DNA from: Streptomyces bicolor | Lineage (GTDB): Bacteria; Actinomycetota; Actinomycetes; Streptomycetales; Streptomycetaceae | Length of the DNA: 64,000 nt | Direction of reading: 5' to 3' | NCBI RefSeq assembly: GCF_000719285.1 | Contig: NZ_JOFS01000026.1 | Span: 49,952-113,951 of the forward strand | Shown here: piece after piece, positions 52,033 through 61,526 of the stretch | How positions within the stretch are numbered: position 1 is the stretch's first letter | How the letters are laid out: each line of letters opens with the position of its first letter | The notes under the pieces: generated by a model | Databases searched by the model: none | What the model was told of the DNA's origin: nothing | What the model saw: only the letters and a program-made list of their open reading frames with translations | Translations under genes and position numbers: made by a program

Positions 52033-52234
52033 ACCCCCTGCGGCGAGAGTTCGACCCGAAAGGCTGAAGGCCACGGTGTCCACGGAGTCCACGGACGGAT
52101 CCTGCACTGTTCGGTGTCCATGCTACGGCTCACGATCGGGCCCAGTGATCACTCGTCGAACGCCCGACATCACTCCTGAAATCTCAGTGGGTATTGCTGA
52201 GCCCTGGGATCACGAATTGAAAACGCTCCCTCGC
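52033..52234. other. Short gene-free boundary before sbcC
   Basis: About 200 bp between the TPR pseudogene and the sbcC stop. No gene, clear hairpin or repeat seen. GC rises again here, marking the end of the AT-richer segment. Confidence 0.4.
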
Positions 52235-55200
52235 TCAGTGCCCCCACTGCCGCAACACCGACCCCGACCTCCCCTTCACCACCTCCAACTGCGCATGAAT
52301 CCGCCGCCGCAGATCGGCGACATGGCTGACGATCCCGACGCTGCGGTCCCGCTCGCGCAGTGAGTCCAGGACGTCGAGCACCTCGTCCAGCGTCTGGTCG
52401 TCGAGGCTGCCGAAGCCCTCGTCGATGAAGAGCGTGTCGAGGCGGACCCCGCCGGCCTCGTCGGTGACGACGTCCGCGAGGCCGAGGGCGAGGGCGAGCG
52501 AGGCGAAGAACGTCTCGCCGCCCGACAGGGTCGCCGTGTCCCGTTCGCGACCGGTCCAGGCATCGACCACATGCAGCCCGAGACCGCTGCGGCCACGGCC
52601 CGCGCGGTCGTCGGAGTGGACCAGGGTGTAGCGGCCGGAGGACATGCGCCGCAGCCGAACGGTCGCGGCCGCGGCGACCTGTTCGAGGCGTGCGGCGAGC
52701 ACGTACGACTCCAGGCGCATCTTGCGTTCGTTGTCCGCCGAGGTGCCCGCCGTGAGCCCGGCGAGGCGGGCCACGCGGTCGTACTCCTCGCGCAGCGGAG
52801 CGAGTTGGCGTACGGCGACGGCCGCTCGGGTGGACAGCCGGTCGAGTTCGGTGCAGCGCCGGGCGGCCGCGTCGCGCGCGGAGGCGGCGTCGCGGGCACG
52901 CTGGGCGGCGAGGGAAGCGGTGCGCTCCGCGGACTCCACGTCGGCGGTCGGCTGCTGGGCGGCGGCCGCGGTGTCGGCCTCGGCCAGGACGGCGCGTACC
53001 GCCGCCTCCTCGGACTGCCAGGCGTCCAGGCGTCGTTGCAGCTCGCGGTGGGCGGTGTCGTCGAGGAGGGCGGCGGCCGCGGCCTGCGGGGTGTCGAAGC
53101 CCGCGCGGAAGGCGGCGTCGGCCAGGCGGGCGTCGGCGTCCTTGAGCCGCTGGGCGGTGTCCTCGGCGGCGCGCGCGGTGTCGGCGGCCTCGGTGAGCAG
53201 CGCGACCTGGCGCTCCAGTTGCGCGGCCCGTGCGGCCACGCTGTCGGCGGTGCCGCGCGCCTGGGCCAACTCCGTTTCCAGGGCCGTCTTCTCGCGGTCC
53301 AGCCGCTCGCGGTGGCCGACCCGGGCGGCGGCCCGGACCGCCGCCTGCTGCTGGGCCGCGGTGCGCTGCTCGTGTTCCGCCTCGGCCCGCCGCAACTCCT
53401 CGTGTGCGGCGTGCAGTGCCGAGGCGTCCCTGCGGGCCTGCGTGTACAGCCGCTCCAACTGGTCGGCCTCTTCCGCGAGCCGGCCCGTCGGCAGATCACC
53501 GGCCTCGGCGGTGGCGGCGGCCAGGGCTTCCCGTACGACGCCCAGGCGCCGTTCGCTCTCCGTGTGCCGTTCCTCCGCCTGCTGGTAGGCGGCCAGCGCA
53601 CGCTCCTCCGCCTCCCGGTCGACGTGTCCGGCGTCCTTGCGGGCCGGGGCGGGGTGCTCGGTCGCACCGCAGACGGCACAGGGTGCGCCGTCCTGGAGCT
53701 GCGCGGCGAGTTCGGCGGCGATGCCGTTCAGACGCTGTTCCTTGACGTCCAGCCAGTGCGCCTTGGCCTCGAGTGCCTGCTGCTGGGCGTGAGCGGCCTG
53801 TTCGGCGGCCGTGTCCGTGTCGCGGGCCAGTTGGTCGCGCAGCCGGGCCGCGGCGAGCCGCTGCCGCGCGGGCTCGCGCTGCACGGCCAGTTGGTCGGCG
53901 CGGTGCGCGGCCTCCTGGGCGGACTCGATCCGGGTCTGCAGTCCGGCCCGGGTCGCCTCCCATCCGGCGAGCCAGGCTTCGGCCTCCAGTCGGACCTCGT
54001 CGTCCGCCCGTTCCTGACGGTCCAACTGCGCGCGTTCCGCCAGGAGTTCACTCAGCCGTCGCTCACCCCGCCGGGCCGACTCGAGTCCGCCCAGTTCCTC
54101 GGCGAACCGCCGCGCGGCGGCCGCCAGCCCGGCGGCGCCGGAGTCGGTGAAGGTGTGCGCGGCCTGGGCAGGCGCGTGCCCTTCGGGGAAGGTGTCCGGT
54201 GTCCGGGAGGAGGCGGGCGCCCCGGCGGCCCCGGACCGGTCATCGGCGAGAACGTCCTGCGGCCGGAAGGCCCCTGGCCCGTCCGGTGAATCGCCTCCGG
54301 GCCCGGCCCCCGCACCGCCGCCCGGCCCAACTCCCGCACCTCCTCCCCCGAGGGCATCCCGCAGTAGCGCAAGCGCGCGTGCCTGCGCCTCGGCGGCCCG
54401 CCGGTGCTCCGCGTCGGCGGCCTCCCGCAGCTCCAGTGCCGGTGCCACAGTCTCCGCCTTGCGGGCCCGCTCCATGCGTGCCTGCGCCTCGCGGTGGGCG
54501 TCGGCCCGCTCCTCCAGCAGCCGGGCCCGCGCCTGTGCCTCGGCGAACCGCCGCTGCAGGCGGGCCACCTCGCGTACGTCGGCGAGGGTGCGGTCGGCGG
54601 CGGCCTGGGCGGACTCGGCGGCAAGGAGGTGGCAGTGGGCGACGGTCAGCTGTTCGCGCGCGGTGCTGCGGGCGACGGCGGCGGCACCCAGGATGGCCTC
54701 GGCCAGCCCCGGCTCGCCCGGTGCCAGCTCCGGCAGCTCCATCACGCTGCCCGCCGCCTGCTGCATGCGGTGCGCGTCGGCCAGCAGCGCGGCGTCGCCG
54801 TCCCGCACCTGGGCCTCGGCCGCCCGTCGCCGCTCGGCGAGGCGCTTCTCGACCTCGGCGAAGCGGTGGGTGTCGAAGAGGCGGCCCAGCAGCTTGCCGC
54901 GGGCCTCGGCGTCGGCGCGCAGGAAGCGCGCGAAGTCGCCCTGCGGCAGCAGCACGACCTGGCAGAACTGCTCACGGCTCATGCCGAGCAGCTGGGTGAT
55001 CTCCTCGCCGATCTCCTGGTGCGAGCGGCTGAGGTCCTTCCAGGCCCCGGCCCGCGCGTCGTACTCGCGCAGCCAGCTCTGCGCCTTGTCGAGCGTCGTA
55101 CCCGAGCCGCGCTTCTTCGGGCGCTCCCAGGGCGGTTGCCGGGTGACCTCCAACCGGCGCCCGGCGACGGTGAGTTCGAGGCGGACCTCGGTGCGTGTGC

Positions 55201-55426
55201 CGGGCGCGGCGTGGTCGCTGCGCAGGGTCATGCCCTGTCCGCTCTGCCGGGCGCCCGGCACGGAGCCGTAGAGCGCGTAGCAGACGGCGTCCAGGACGGA
55301 GGTCTTGCCGGCGCCGGTGGGGCCGTGCAGCAGGAAGAGCCCGGCGGTCGACAGCGCGTCGAAGTCGACGCTCTGGGAACCGCCGAACGGCCCGAACGCC
55401 GTCACGTCGAGGCGATGCAGCCTCAC
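52235..55426 (-). CDS. sbcC: SbcC/Rad50-type SMC-like ATPase subunit of the SbcCD nuclease
   Basis: A 1063-residue SMC-like ATPase. Walker A HGPTGAGKTSVLDAVCYAL near the N-terminus, signature LSGGETFFASLALALG and Walker B DTLFIDEGFGSLD near the end; long coiled coils between, with the zinc hook CAVCGATEHP in the middle. With SbcD it opens hairpin and blocked DNA ends. A Gly/Pro/Ala-rich insertion of about 80 residues (around GGGGAGVGPGGGAGAGPGG) breaks the first coiled coil. GTG 55426 overlaps the sbcD stop (GTGA). Confidence 0.94.
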   Translation of the reverse strand: MRLHRLDVTAFGPFGGSQSVDFDALSTAGLFLLHGPTGAGKTSVLDAVCYALYGSVPGARQSGQGMTLRSDHAAPGTRTEVRLELTVAGRRLEVTRQPPWERPKKRGSGTTLDKAQSWLREYDARAGAWKDLSRSHQEIGEEITQLLGMSREQFCQVVLLPQGDFARFLRADAEARGKLLGRLFDTHRFAEVEKRLAERRRAAEAQVRDGDAALLADAHRMQQAAGSVMELPELAPGEPGLAEAILGAAAVARSTAREQLTVAHCHLLAAESAQAAADRTLADVREVARLQRRFAEAQARARLLEERADAHREAQARMERARKAETVAPALELREAADAEHRRAAEAQARALALLRDALGGGGAGVGPGGGAGAGPGGDSPDGPGAFRPQDVLADDRSGAAGAPASSRTPDTFPEGHAPAQAAHTFTDSGAAGLAAAARRFAEELGGLESARRGERRLSELLAERAQLDRQERADDEVRLEAEAWLAGWEATRAGLQTRIESAQEAAHRADQLAVQREPARQRLAAARLRDQLARDTDTAAEQAAHAQQQALEAKAHWLDVKEQRLNGIAAELAAQLQDGAPCAVCGATEHPAPARKDAGHVDREAEERALAAYQQAEERHTESERRLGVVREALAAATAEAGDLPTGRLAEEADQLERLYTQARRDASALHAAHEELRRAEAEHEQRTAAQQQAAVRAAARVGHRERLDREKTALETELAQARGTADSVAARAAQLERQVALLTEAADTARAAEDTAQRLKDADARLADAAFRAGFDTPQAAAAALLDDTAHRELQRRLDAWQSEEAAVRAVLAEADTAAAAQQPTADVESAERTASLAAQRARDAASARDAAARRCTELDRLSTRAAVAVRQLAPLREEYDRVARLAGLTAGTSADNERKMRLESYVLAARLEQVAAAATVRLRRMSSGRYTLVHSDDRAGRGRSGLGLHVVDAWTGRERDTATLSGGETFFASLALALGLADVVTDEAGGVRLDTLFIDEGFGSLDDQTLDEVLDVLDSLRERDRSVGIVSHVADLRRRIHAQLEVVKGRSGSVLRQWGH

Positions 55427-56586
55427 CGCGCCACCTCCCGCACCGCCTCGTCGGCCCGCACCGCGTCGAACGCGTCCCGCAGCACGCCCTGTTCGCGCTC
55501 GTCCGGCCCGGCCCCGCGCACATGCGCGACGAAGTCCTCCGCGATCTCCTGGTCGCTCCTGCCCGCGAGCCGCCGCGCATAGGACACCTCGGGATCGTCC
55601 GGCGCCCGCTCGGGGGCGAAGACGAGGCTGAGGGTGTGCGGGAAGCGCTCGGCGAGTCGGGCCATCGGGTCCGAGGGGCGCACCGCGTCCGTGAGCGTCG
55701 CCTCGACCCACGACTCCTCGTGCCTCGCCAGCCCGGGATCGGCGAGCAGTTCCTCCAGCGTTCCCCGGAGTCGGGCGAGCGCGCGCGGCACCGGACAGTC
55801 CACGCGCTCCGCGGTGAGCGCGCCGTCGCCGTCCAGGTCGACGAGCCACATGGTCTTGCGGTGACCGGCCTCCGAGAAGGAGTACGGCAGCGGCGAGCCC
55901 GAGTAGCGGACCCGGTCGGTGATGGTCTGGCAGCCGTGCAGATGGCCCAGCGCCGCGTAGTCGACGCCGTCGAAGACCCCGGCGGGCACCGCGGCCACCC
56001 CGCCGACGGTGATGTCCCGCTCGCTGTCGCTGGCCTCGCCTCCGGTGACGAAGGCGTGCGCGAGGACGACGGACCGGGTGCCCGGCGCGCGCGTCGCCAG
56101 GTCCGAGCGGACCCGGCGCATGGCGGCGGCGAGCACGGCCTCGTGGCCCGTCTTCTCCACCCCGAACTCGTCTTTCACCAACGCGGGTTCGAGATACGGC
56201 AACCCGTAGAAGGCGACGTCACCGTGGGCATCGGTCAGGATCACCGGCATGCCCGCCGCCGAGGCGTCGGTGCACAGGTGGATGCCCGCACGCTCCATGA
56301 GCCCGGCGCCGACGCCCAGTCTGCGCGCGGAGTCGTGGTTCCCGGAGATCATCACCGTCGGCACGCCCAGCTCGGCGAGGCTGTGCAGGGTGTAGTCGAA
56401 CAGTTCGACCGCGGCGAGCGGCGGCACCGCCCGGTCGTACACGTCTCCCGACACGACCACTGCGTCGACACCCCGCTCGCGCACGGTCGCGACGAGTTGG
56501 CGGATGAACTCGTTCTGGGCGTCGAGCATGTTCACCCGGTGGAACGCCCGGCCGAGATGCCAGTCGGAAGTGTGCAGCAGCCTCAT
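55423..56586 (-). CDS. sbcD: SbcD/Mre11-type nuclease subunit
   Basis: A 387-residue metallophosphoesterase nuclease. Motifs in order: HTSDWHLGRAF, VVSGDVYDRA, MISGNHDSARR, VLAHAFVTGG and ALGHLHGCQ, which hold the two-metal site. The C-terminal part is the capping and SbcC-binding region. ATG 56586 (RLLHTSDWHLG) is the standard start. It is translationally coupled to sbcC. Confidence 0.95.
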   Translation of the reverse strand: MRLLHTSDWHLGRAFHRVNMLDAQNEFIRQLVATVRERGVDAVVVSGDVYDRAVPPLAAVELFDYTLHSLAELGVPTVMISGNHDSARRLGVGAGLMERAGIHLCTDASAAGMPVILTDAHGDVAFYGLPYLEPALVKDEFGVEKTGHEAVLAAAMRRVRSDLATRAPGTRSVVLAHAFVTGGEASDSERDITVGGVAAVPAGVFDGVDYAALGHLHGCQTITDRVRYSGSPLPYSFSEAGHRKTMWLVDLDGDGALTAERVDCPVPRALARLRGTLEELLADPGLARHEESWVEATLTDAVRPSDPMARLAERFPHTLSLVFAPERAPDDPEVSYARRLAGRSDQEIAEDFVAHVRGAGPDEREQGVLRDAFDAVRADEAVREVAR

Positions 56587-56721
56587 GATCCCCGAGACTA
56601 ACGGCCGGGTCTGACAGCACGAGCGGTTACTCCCGTATCGCCCCGTCATGAACGTTCCCGCACCCGCCCCTTAACGGGTCGACTTGATCCGCTATGCCGT
56701 GCATGCCCGATAAGAGATGGT

Positions 56722-57876
56722 TCAGTGCCTGGCCAACTGGTCGGCCAGCCGGCGCGCCTGCGTGAGCAGTGTGCCGTAGCTCGCCAGCGCGTCGGGGTCG
56801 TCGGGCACCGCGGCATGGAGCCGCTGCCGCAGATCGTCCAGAGCGCGGACCATGTCATCGACCACCTCTCGCAGCTCCTGGTCGGCGTGCTGGTCGTGAC
56901 CGCCCGGGGCGAACCGGCTGCGGGTGTAGAGCTGGATGGCGCGGGCACTGCCCCGCAGGAACTCCGCGTACCGCTCGGTGACCGGCGGTCCCGGGCGCGG
57001 TTGCCCGCGTTCGTCCTCGCACGCCTCCAGCAGCGCCCGGGTGACGCCCGCGGTGTGGACGGCCAGGTAGTCGAGCACGGTGACCGCGTCGTCGTAGTCC
57101 TGTCCGGGCGGCGAGACGGCGCGGCTGCGGCGCCGGGGATTGGCGCGCAGGCTCTCGCGGCTCCAGCCCACCGCAGCACGGGCCTGCTCCACCAGGCGGT
57201 AGAGCCGCAGGGCCCGCTCATGCAGGGAACCCGCCGTTCGGGCATCCCACTCGTCGGCGGCCAGCCGGTCGGCCACCGCGTCCAGGATCTCCTGCGCCTC
57301 GTGCGCCGCCTCCTCGAGCGCGGAGCGGGTGCTGCGCAGATAGACCGGAGGCCGGATCAGCGCGTTGACGGCGATGCCCACCACCGCGCCGAAGACCGCC
57401 TCCGCGATCCGGGCCGCCGACCCGGCGATCGTGACCGGTCCGCCGGTCAGTACGAACAAGGCACCCGTGGCAGCGTAGACGCCTTGGCTGCCCAGGCGCC
57501 GCCAGTTGCCCAGCAGTACCACGGCCGGCAGCACCAGGCCCATCGCCGCCATCGGGGAGTCCAGCATCAGCGCCACGCCGGTGGCCACCACCGTGCCCGT
57601 GGCGATCGCCGCCAGTTGCTGCAGCCCGTGCGCGATCGACCGGAACACCGTCGACTCCACCAGGACGACCGCGACCCACGGTGCGACGAAGGCCATCGGC
57701 ATCTTCAGCCACCAGCCCGCCACCGCCCAGGCCACACAGGCCGCCAGCGCCGCCTTGGCGGCCTGTACCGACAGATCCCGTTCCCGGCCCGGCTGCGTCC
57801 ATGCCCGCCGAGCCGCCCGTACGGCCGCCCCGACATGGCGCCGAGCACCCTGCACCGTCGCACGTGTCCCCTGCAT
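56722..57876 (-). CDS. FUSC/ArAE-type membrane protein
   Basis: A 384-residue membrane protein with five to six hydrophobic helices in the first half (AAKAALAACVAWAVAGWWL, then WVAVVLVESTVFRSIAHGL) and a soluble helical C-terminal half with RLYRLVEQARAAVGWSRESL. This is the FUSC/aromatic-acid-exporter arrangement, half the length of the Gram-negative AaeB. Substrate unknown. The region 56587-56721 before it contains no gene. Confidence 0.85.
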   Translation of the reverse strand: MQGTRATVQGARRHVGAAVRAARRAWTQPGRERDLSVQAAKAALAACVAWAVAGWWLKMPMAFVAPWVAVVLVESTVFRSIAHGLQQLAAIATGTVVATGVALMLDSPMAAMGLVLPAVVLLGNWRRLGSQGVYAATGALFVLTGGPVTIAGSAARIAEAVFGAVVGIAVNALIRPPVYLRSTRSALEEAAHEAQEILDAVADRLAADEWDARTAGSLHERALRLYRLVEQARAAVGWSRESLRANPRRRSRAVSPPGQDYDDAVTVLDYLAVHTAGVTRALLEACEDERGQPRPGPPVTERYAEFLRGSARAIQLYTRSRFAPGGHDQHADQELREVVDDMVRALDDLRQRLHAAVPDDPDALASYGTLLTQARRLADQLARH

Positions 57877-57969
57877 GACGACCCAGGTGCCACGCCTGCC
57901 CCGATGAATGCCGCCCTTCTTCCCGCGACCGGGGCGGAAAAGGTCACACGTCGCCGTACGTCTGTCCGC

Positions 57970-58596
57970 TCACGCGTCCCCGTACGCCTCTCCCCCGAGC
58001 TCGAACCCGGCCGTCCCCGCCGTCACGTCCGCGAGCCACGCCCGGAACGTCTCCACCTCGGCGTCCGGCAGGCCGACCTCGATGGTGACCGCCTCTGCGT
58101 ACCGCACGTCCCGTACCTCGCGCCCGGTCGACCGCAGGTCGTTCTGCACCTTGCCGGCGCGCTGGTGGTCGACGGTGACCGTGACCAGCCGGAAGCGGCG
58201 CCGGGTGAGCGTGCCGAGGGTGTCCAGGGCCTCGCCCACGGCTCCGCCGTACGCCCGGATGAGGCCGCCCGCGCCGAGCTTCACACCGCCGTAGTAGCGG
58301 GTGACGACCGCGACGACGTAGCGCATGTCGCGGCGCAGCAGCATCTGCAGCATGGGGACGCCGGCCGTGCCGCCCGGTTCGCCGTCGTCGCTGGCCTTCT
58401 GGACGGCGGCGTCGGCGCCGATGACGTAGGCCCAGCAGTTGTGTGTGGCGTCCGCGTGTTCCTTGCGGACGGCGGCGACGAACTCCTGGGCCTCCTGCTC
58501 GGTGGCGGCCGGGGCGAGCGCACAGATGAAGCGTGAGCGGTTGACCTCGGTCTCGTGCACGCCCGCGTGGGCGACTGTGCGGTACTCGTCCTGCAT
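57970..58596 (-). CDS. YigZ/IMPACT family protein
   Basis: A 208-residue protein with the UPF0029 motifs HNCWAYVIG, DDGEPGGTAGVPML and VAVVTRYYGGVKLGAGGL, then a DUF1949-type C-terminal domain. Bacterial members (YigZ, YvyE) bind nucleic acid and may act in translation control; the eukaryotic IMPACT regulates GCN2. Length and motifs are normal. Confidence 0.92.
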   Translation of the reverse strand: MQDEYRTVAHAGVHETEVNRSRFICALAPAATEQEAQEFVAAVRKEHADATHNCWAYVIGADAAVQKASDDGEPGGTAGVPMLQMLLRRDMRYVVAVVTRYYGGVKLGAGGLIRAYGGAVGEALDTLGTLTRRRFRLVTVTVDHQRAGKVQNDLRSTGREVRDVRYAEAVTIEVGLPDAEVETFRAWLADVTAGTAGFELGGEAYGDA

Positions 58597-58649
58597 CGGG
58601 ACAGCCTATGCCGCCGGCCAAGGACCCCAGCCCCCGGCCGCTGCTCGGC

Positions 58650-59192
58650 TCACTTCTTCCTGCCGCGCGCCACCATCACGTCCGTGAGCAGCGCCGTCCC
58701 GGGCGCGAGGGCCCGCCACGCGGCCCCGTGCCAAGCGAGTACGGCGATCGCCGACGTCGGGAACTTCGTGCTGACCTCGTCCAGCGTGTCGTCCAGACCG
58801 TCCCCGGCGAGTTCGAGGACGAGGTCCTCAAGGCCGGGGTTGTGCCCGACCAGCAGCAGCGTCTTGACCTCGGGAGGCACCTCGTGCACGACCGCCAGCA
58901 GGTCGGGCACGTCGGCCCCGTACAGCCGCCGGTCATGGCGCACCGGCGGCGGCGTGCCCCACTCGGCGGACGCCAGTTCCCAGGTCGCACGCGCGCGTGC
59001 CGCCGTCGAGCACAGCGCGAGGTCCGGCAGGCAGTCCGCGTCGGCGAGCATGCGGCCCGCGACGGGGGCGTCCCGCTGGCCGCGTGGGGCGAGGGGGCGT
59101 TCGTGGTCGGCGACTCCCTCGGGCCAGGCGGACTTGGCGTGCCGGAGGACGACCAGACGGCGCAGCGGTCCGGCTCCGATGCGGGCGGTCAT
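58650..59192 (-). CDS. SixA-type histidine phosphatase
   Basis: A 180-residue histidine phosphatase. Catalytic motif VVLRHAKSAWPEG at the N-terminus, and LLLVGHNPGLEDLV with the second histidine. SixA enzymes dephosphorylate histidine phosphotransfer proteins; the real substrate here is unknown. ATG 59192 overlaps the stop of the upstream gene by 4 bp, so the two are translationally coupled. Confidence 0.9.
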   Translation of the reverse strand: MTARIGAGPLRRLVVLRHAKSAWPEGVADHERPLAPRGQRDAPVAGRMLADADCLPDLALCSTAARARATWELASAEWGTPPPVRHDRRLYGADVPDLLAVVHEVPPEVKTLLLVGHNPGLEDLVLELAGDGLDDTLDEVSTKFPTSAIAVLAWHGAAWRALAPGTALLTDVMVARGRKK

Positions 59193-59947
59193 GAGGGGGT
59201 TCCCAGGTCGTGGGTGAGGTCGAGGCCGAGGAGTCGGTCGGCGTAGGCGTACGTCTCGAAGCGGGCGCCGTCGGGCAGGTCCGAGGCGGTCTCCACCCAG
59301 CGCAGGACTCTCAGGACTCCGGGCACGTCCAGGTCGCCCTCCCATGCGGTGCGCAGCTCCGCCCGCACCTCGTCGGGGATGGGCCGCGACGGCCGCTGCG
59401 CCCAGGCGGCGACGGCACCGCGCCAGCGTGCGAGTGTGTCGTGGGCGTCGGCGAGGGCGGCAGTGTCGAGCCGCACCGGCACGTTTCTGCGCAGGGAGAG
59501 CAGCGCGAGGCGCAGGGCCGCGGGGTCGGCCTCCTCGGGGGGTGCCTCCGAGTGCACGGGCGCGACGGCGACCCGCACTCCGTCGGGCTCCGCGCCTCCC
59601 TCCCGTACGACGTGGATGACCTGCGCCTCGCCCAGTCCCGACGCGGCGTCCCGGCCGTCCTCGAAGGGCCGGATGCCCAGCGCCGCGGCGCCGGCCCGCA
59701 GCTCCGCCTGCTGCCGCTCCTCGTCGAGCAGCGCCCAGACCGGTGTGCCGCCGAGCTCCAGGGCGCGGACCAGGAGATCGGCGACCAGCAGGATCCGCAG
59801 GGCGGTGACGTCGAAGCCCTCCGTATGCGCCTCGATCCGGGTCAGGCCCCGGCGGGCGGGGGCGGCGTCGACGGGCTCGCCGGTTCGGGCGTCGGTGATG
59901 CGCAGCACGGAGCGAGCGTAGGCGGACGGGCCGTCCTCCGCAGCCAT
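59189..59947 (-). CDS. Unrecognised protein coupled to SixA
   Basis: A 252-residue soluble protein. The N-terminal 120 residues (VLRITDARTGEPVDAAPARR, then FDVTALRILLVADLLVRALE) look like a partial Rossmann-type nucleotide-binding fold reminiscent of class I tRNA-ligase or mycothiol-ligase proteins, but HIGH and KMSKS are absent. The C-terminal half is helical, with conserved-looking LARWRGAVAAWAQRPSRPIP and a final LLGLDLTHDLG. ATG 59947 is the first start after the divergent promoter region. Function unknown; it shares an ATGA overlap with SixA. Confidence 0.7.
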   Translation of the reverse strand: MAAEDGPSAYARSVLRITDARTGEPVDAAPARRGLTRIEAHTEGFDVTALRILLVADLLVRALELGGTPVWALLDEERQQAELRAGAAALGIRPFEDGRDAASGLGEAQVIHVVREGGAEPDGVRVAVAPVHSEAPPEEADPAALRLALLSLRRNVPVRLDTAALADAHDTLARWRGAVAAWAQRPSRPIPDEVRAELRTAWEGDLDVPGVLRVLRWVETASDLPDGARFETYAYADRLLGLDLTHDLGTPS

Positions 59948-60140
59948 CCGGCCCGCTTTCCGGACATCGTGGCGGGCTTCCCTGCTGCCGGGAGTTCGCT
60001 GGTCATCCATGGTTGTACGGCCCACCCACACGCGCGGCGCGCATGTCGTACCCGGGCATCTCCACCCCCTGCCGTGCGGACTGCGCGGACTGCCCGCACG
60101 GTACTGCGCACCGGCCCGCCCGGACAGGAGTTCGGACCGG
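59948..60140. other. Gap between mshA stop and the unrecognised gene
   Basis: About 190 bp with no supportable gene. It should contain the promoter of the 59947 gene and the end of the mshA transcript; CGCGCGGCGCGC near 60030 is a short GC palindrome. Confidence 0.4.
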
Positions 60141-61526
60141 CTACCGGAGTTGTCTCTGTCCGACTGCGCGCAAGCCGTGGCTTCGGCCGCGCAGGGCCGC
60201 CGTGTACACGTCCGCCGTCGCCGCCGCGGCGGTGGCCCAGCCGAAGGACCGGGCATGCCGGACCGCTGCCTCGCTCATCCGTGCCGAGCGGGCGGGGTCG
60301 CCGGCGAAGCCGTACAGCGCCCGCGCGTAGTCCGCCGGGTCGTGTCCGGGTACGAGAACGCCGCTCGCCCCGTCCCGTACGGCCACCGGCAGGCCGCCGA
60401 CCCGCGCGGCGATCACCGGGGTGCCGCAGGCCTGTGCCTCGACGGCGACCAGACCGAAGGACTCGCTGCGGGAGGGCATGACCAGGACGGACGCCGCCCG
60501 GTACCAGTCGGCGAGCCGGTCCTGGCCGACCGGCGGCCGGAACAGCACGACGTCATGGACGCCGAGGCGGGCCGCCAGTTTCTGCAGCCCTTCCGGCTCG
60601 GCGAGGCCGCTGCCGCTGGGCCCGCCCACGACGGGCACCAGGATCCGCTCACGCAGCCACGACCGCTCGTCCAGCAACCGCGCGACCGCACGCAGCAGTA
60701 CATCCGGTGCCTTCAGCGGCTGTATGCGGCCCACGAACAGCGGTATCAGCGCGTCCTGCGGGAGGCCGAGGCGGGACCGGGCGGCGGCCCGGCCGGCCTC
60801 GACACCCCGGGGGTCGGGGCGGAAGCGCTCCAGGTCGACACCGGGGTGGACGACGGCGACCCGGCCGGTGTCGGCGTCGTAGTGGCGGAGCAGTTCCTGC
60901 GCTTCGTTCTCGGTGTTCGCTATCAACCGGTCGGCGGCCCGTACGACTTGGGTCTCGCCGAGCAGGCGGGCCGCGGGCTCGGGGGTGTCGCCCTCGGCCT
61001 GCGAGGCGTTCTTGACCTTGGCCATGGTGTGCATGGCGTGGACGAGCGGGACGCCCCTGCGCTCGGCGGCTAGCCGGCCGACGTGGCCGGAGAGCCAGTA
61101 GTGGGAGTGGACCAGGTCGTAGTGGCCGGGGTGGTGGTCGGCCCAGACCTGCGTCACGCCGTGTGTGAAGGCGCTGAGCTGGGCCGGGAGGTCCTCCTTG
61201 GCCAGGCCCTCGTAGGGTCCGGCGGCCACGTGCCGTACCAGGACGCCGGGCGCGAGTTCGACGCTGGGCGGGAGTTGGGCGGACGTGGCCCGGGTGAAGA
61301 TCTCCACCTCGATGTCGATGGCGGCGAGGCGCTTGGCCAGCTCGACGATGTAGACGTTCATGCCGCCGGCGTCGCCGGTGCCGGGCTGGTGCAGCGGGGA
61401 AGTGTGCACGCTGAGCATCGCGACGCGGCGGGGGCGGCCGTGAGTACCGGGTGGCCGCGATCGGGGCGGGCCGACGAGGGTGTCGCCCTGGCCAGGGCTG
61501 CGCCGGACCGCTTCGAGCCGGGTCAC
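60141..61526 (-). CDS. mshA: D-inositol-3-phosphate glycosyltransferase (mycothiol synthesis)
   Basis: A 461-residue GT4 glycosyltransferase that makes GlcNAc-inositol phosphate, the first step of mycothiol synthesis. [50 protein letters not shown], and [19 protein letters not shown] with the EX7E-type glutamates identify it. A Pro/Arg-rich leader of about 35 residues precedes the conserved core, normal in Streptomyces. GTG 61526 overlaps the fdhD stop (GTGA), tying mshA expression to fdhD. Confidence 0.93.
   Translation of the reverse strand: MTRLEAVRRSPGQGDTLVGPPRSRPPGTHGRPRRVAMLSVHTSPLHQPGTGDAGGMNVYIVELAKRLAAIDIEVEIFTRATSAQLPPSVELAPGVLVRHVAAGPYEGLAKEDLPAQLSAFTHGVTQVWADHHPGHYDLVHSHYWLSGHVGRLAAERRGVPLVHAMHTMAKVKNASQAEGDTPEPAARLLGETQVVRAADRLIANTENEAQELLRHYDADTGRVAVVHPGVDLERFRPDPRGVEAGRAAARSRLGLPQDALIPLFVGRIQPLKAPDVLLRAVARLLDERSWLRERILVPVVGGPSGSGLAEPEGLQKLAARLGVHDVVLFRPPVGQDRLADWYRAASVLVMPSRSESFGLVAVEAQACGTPVIAARVGGLPVAVRDGASGVLVPGHDPADYARALYGFAGDPARSARMSEAAVRHARSFGWATAAAATADVYTAALRGRSHGLRAVGQRQLR

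Noticed and set aside
52571..54289. Long plus-strand open frame opposite sbcC
   Set aside because: Gly/Arg-rich composition, no motif, and fully antisense to a gene with clear Rad50 motifs; a by-product of high GC.
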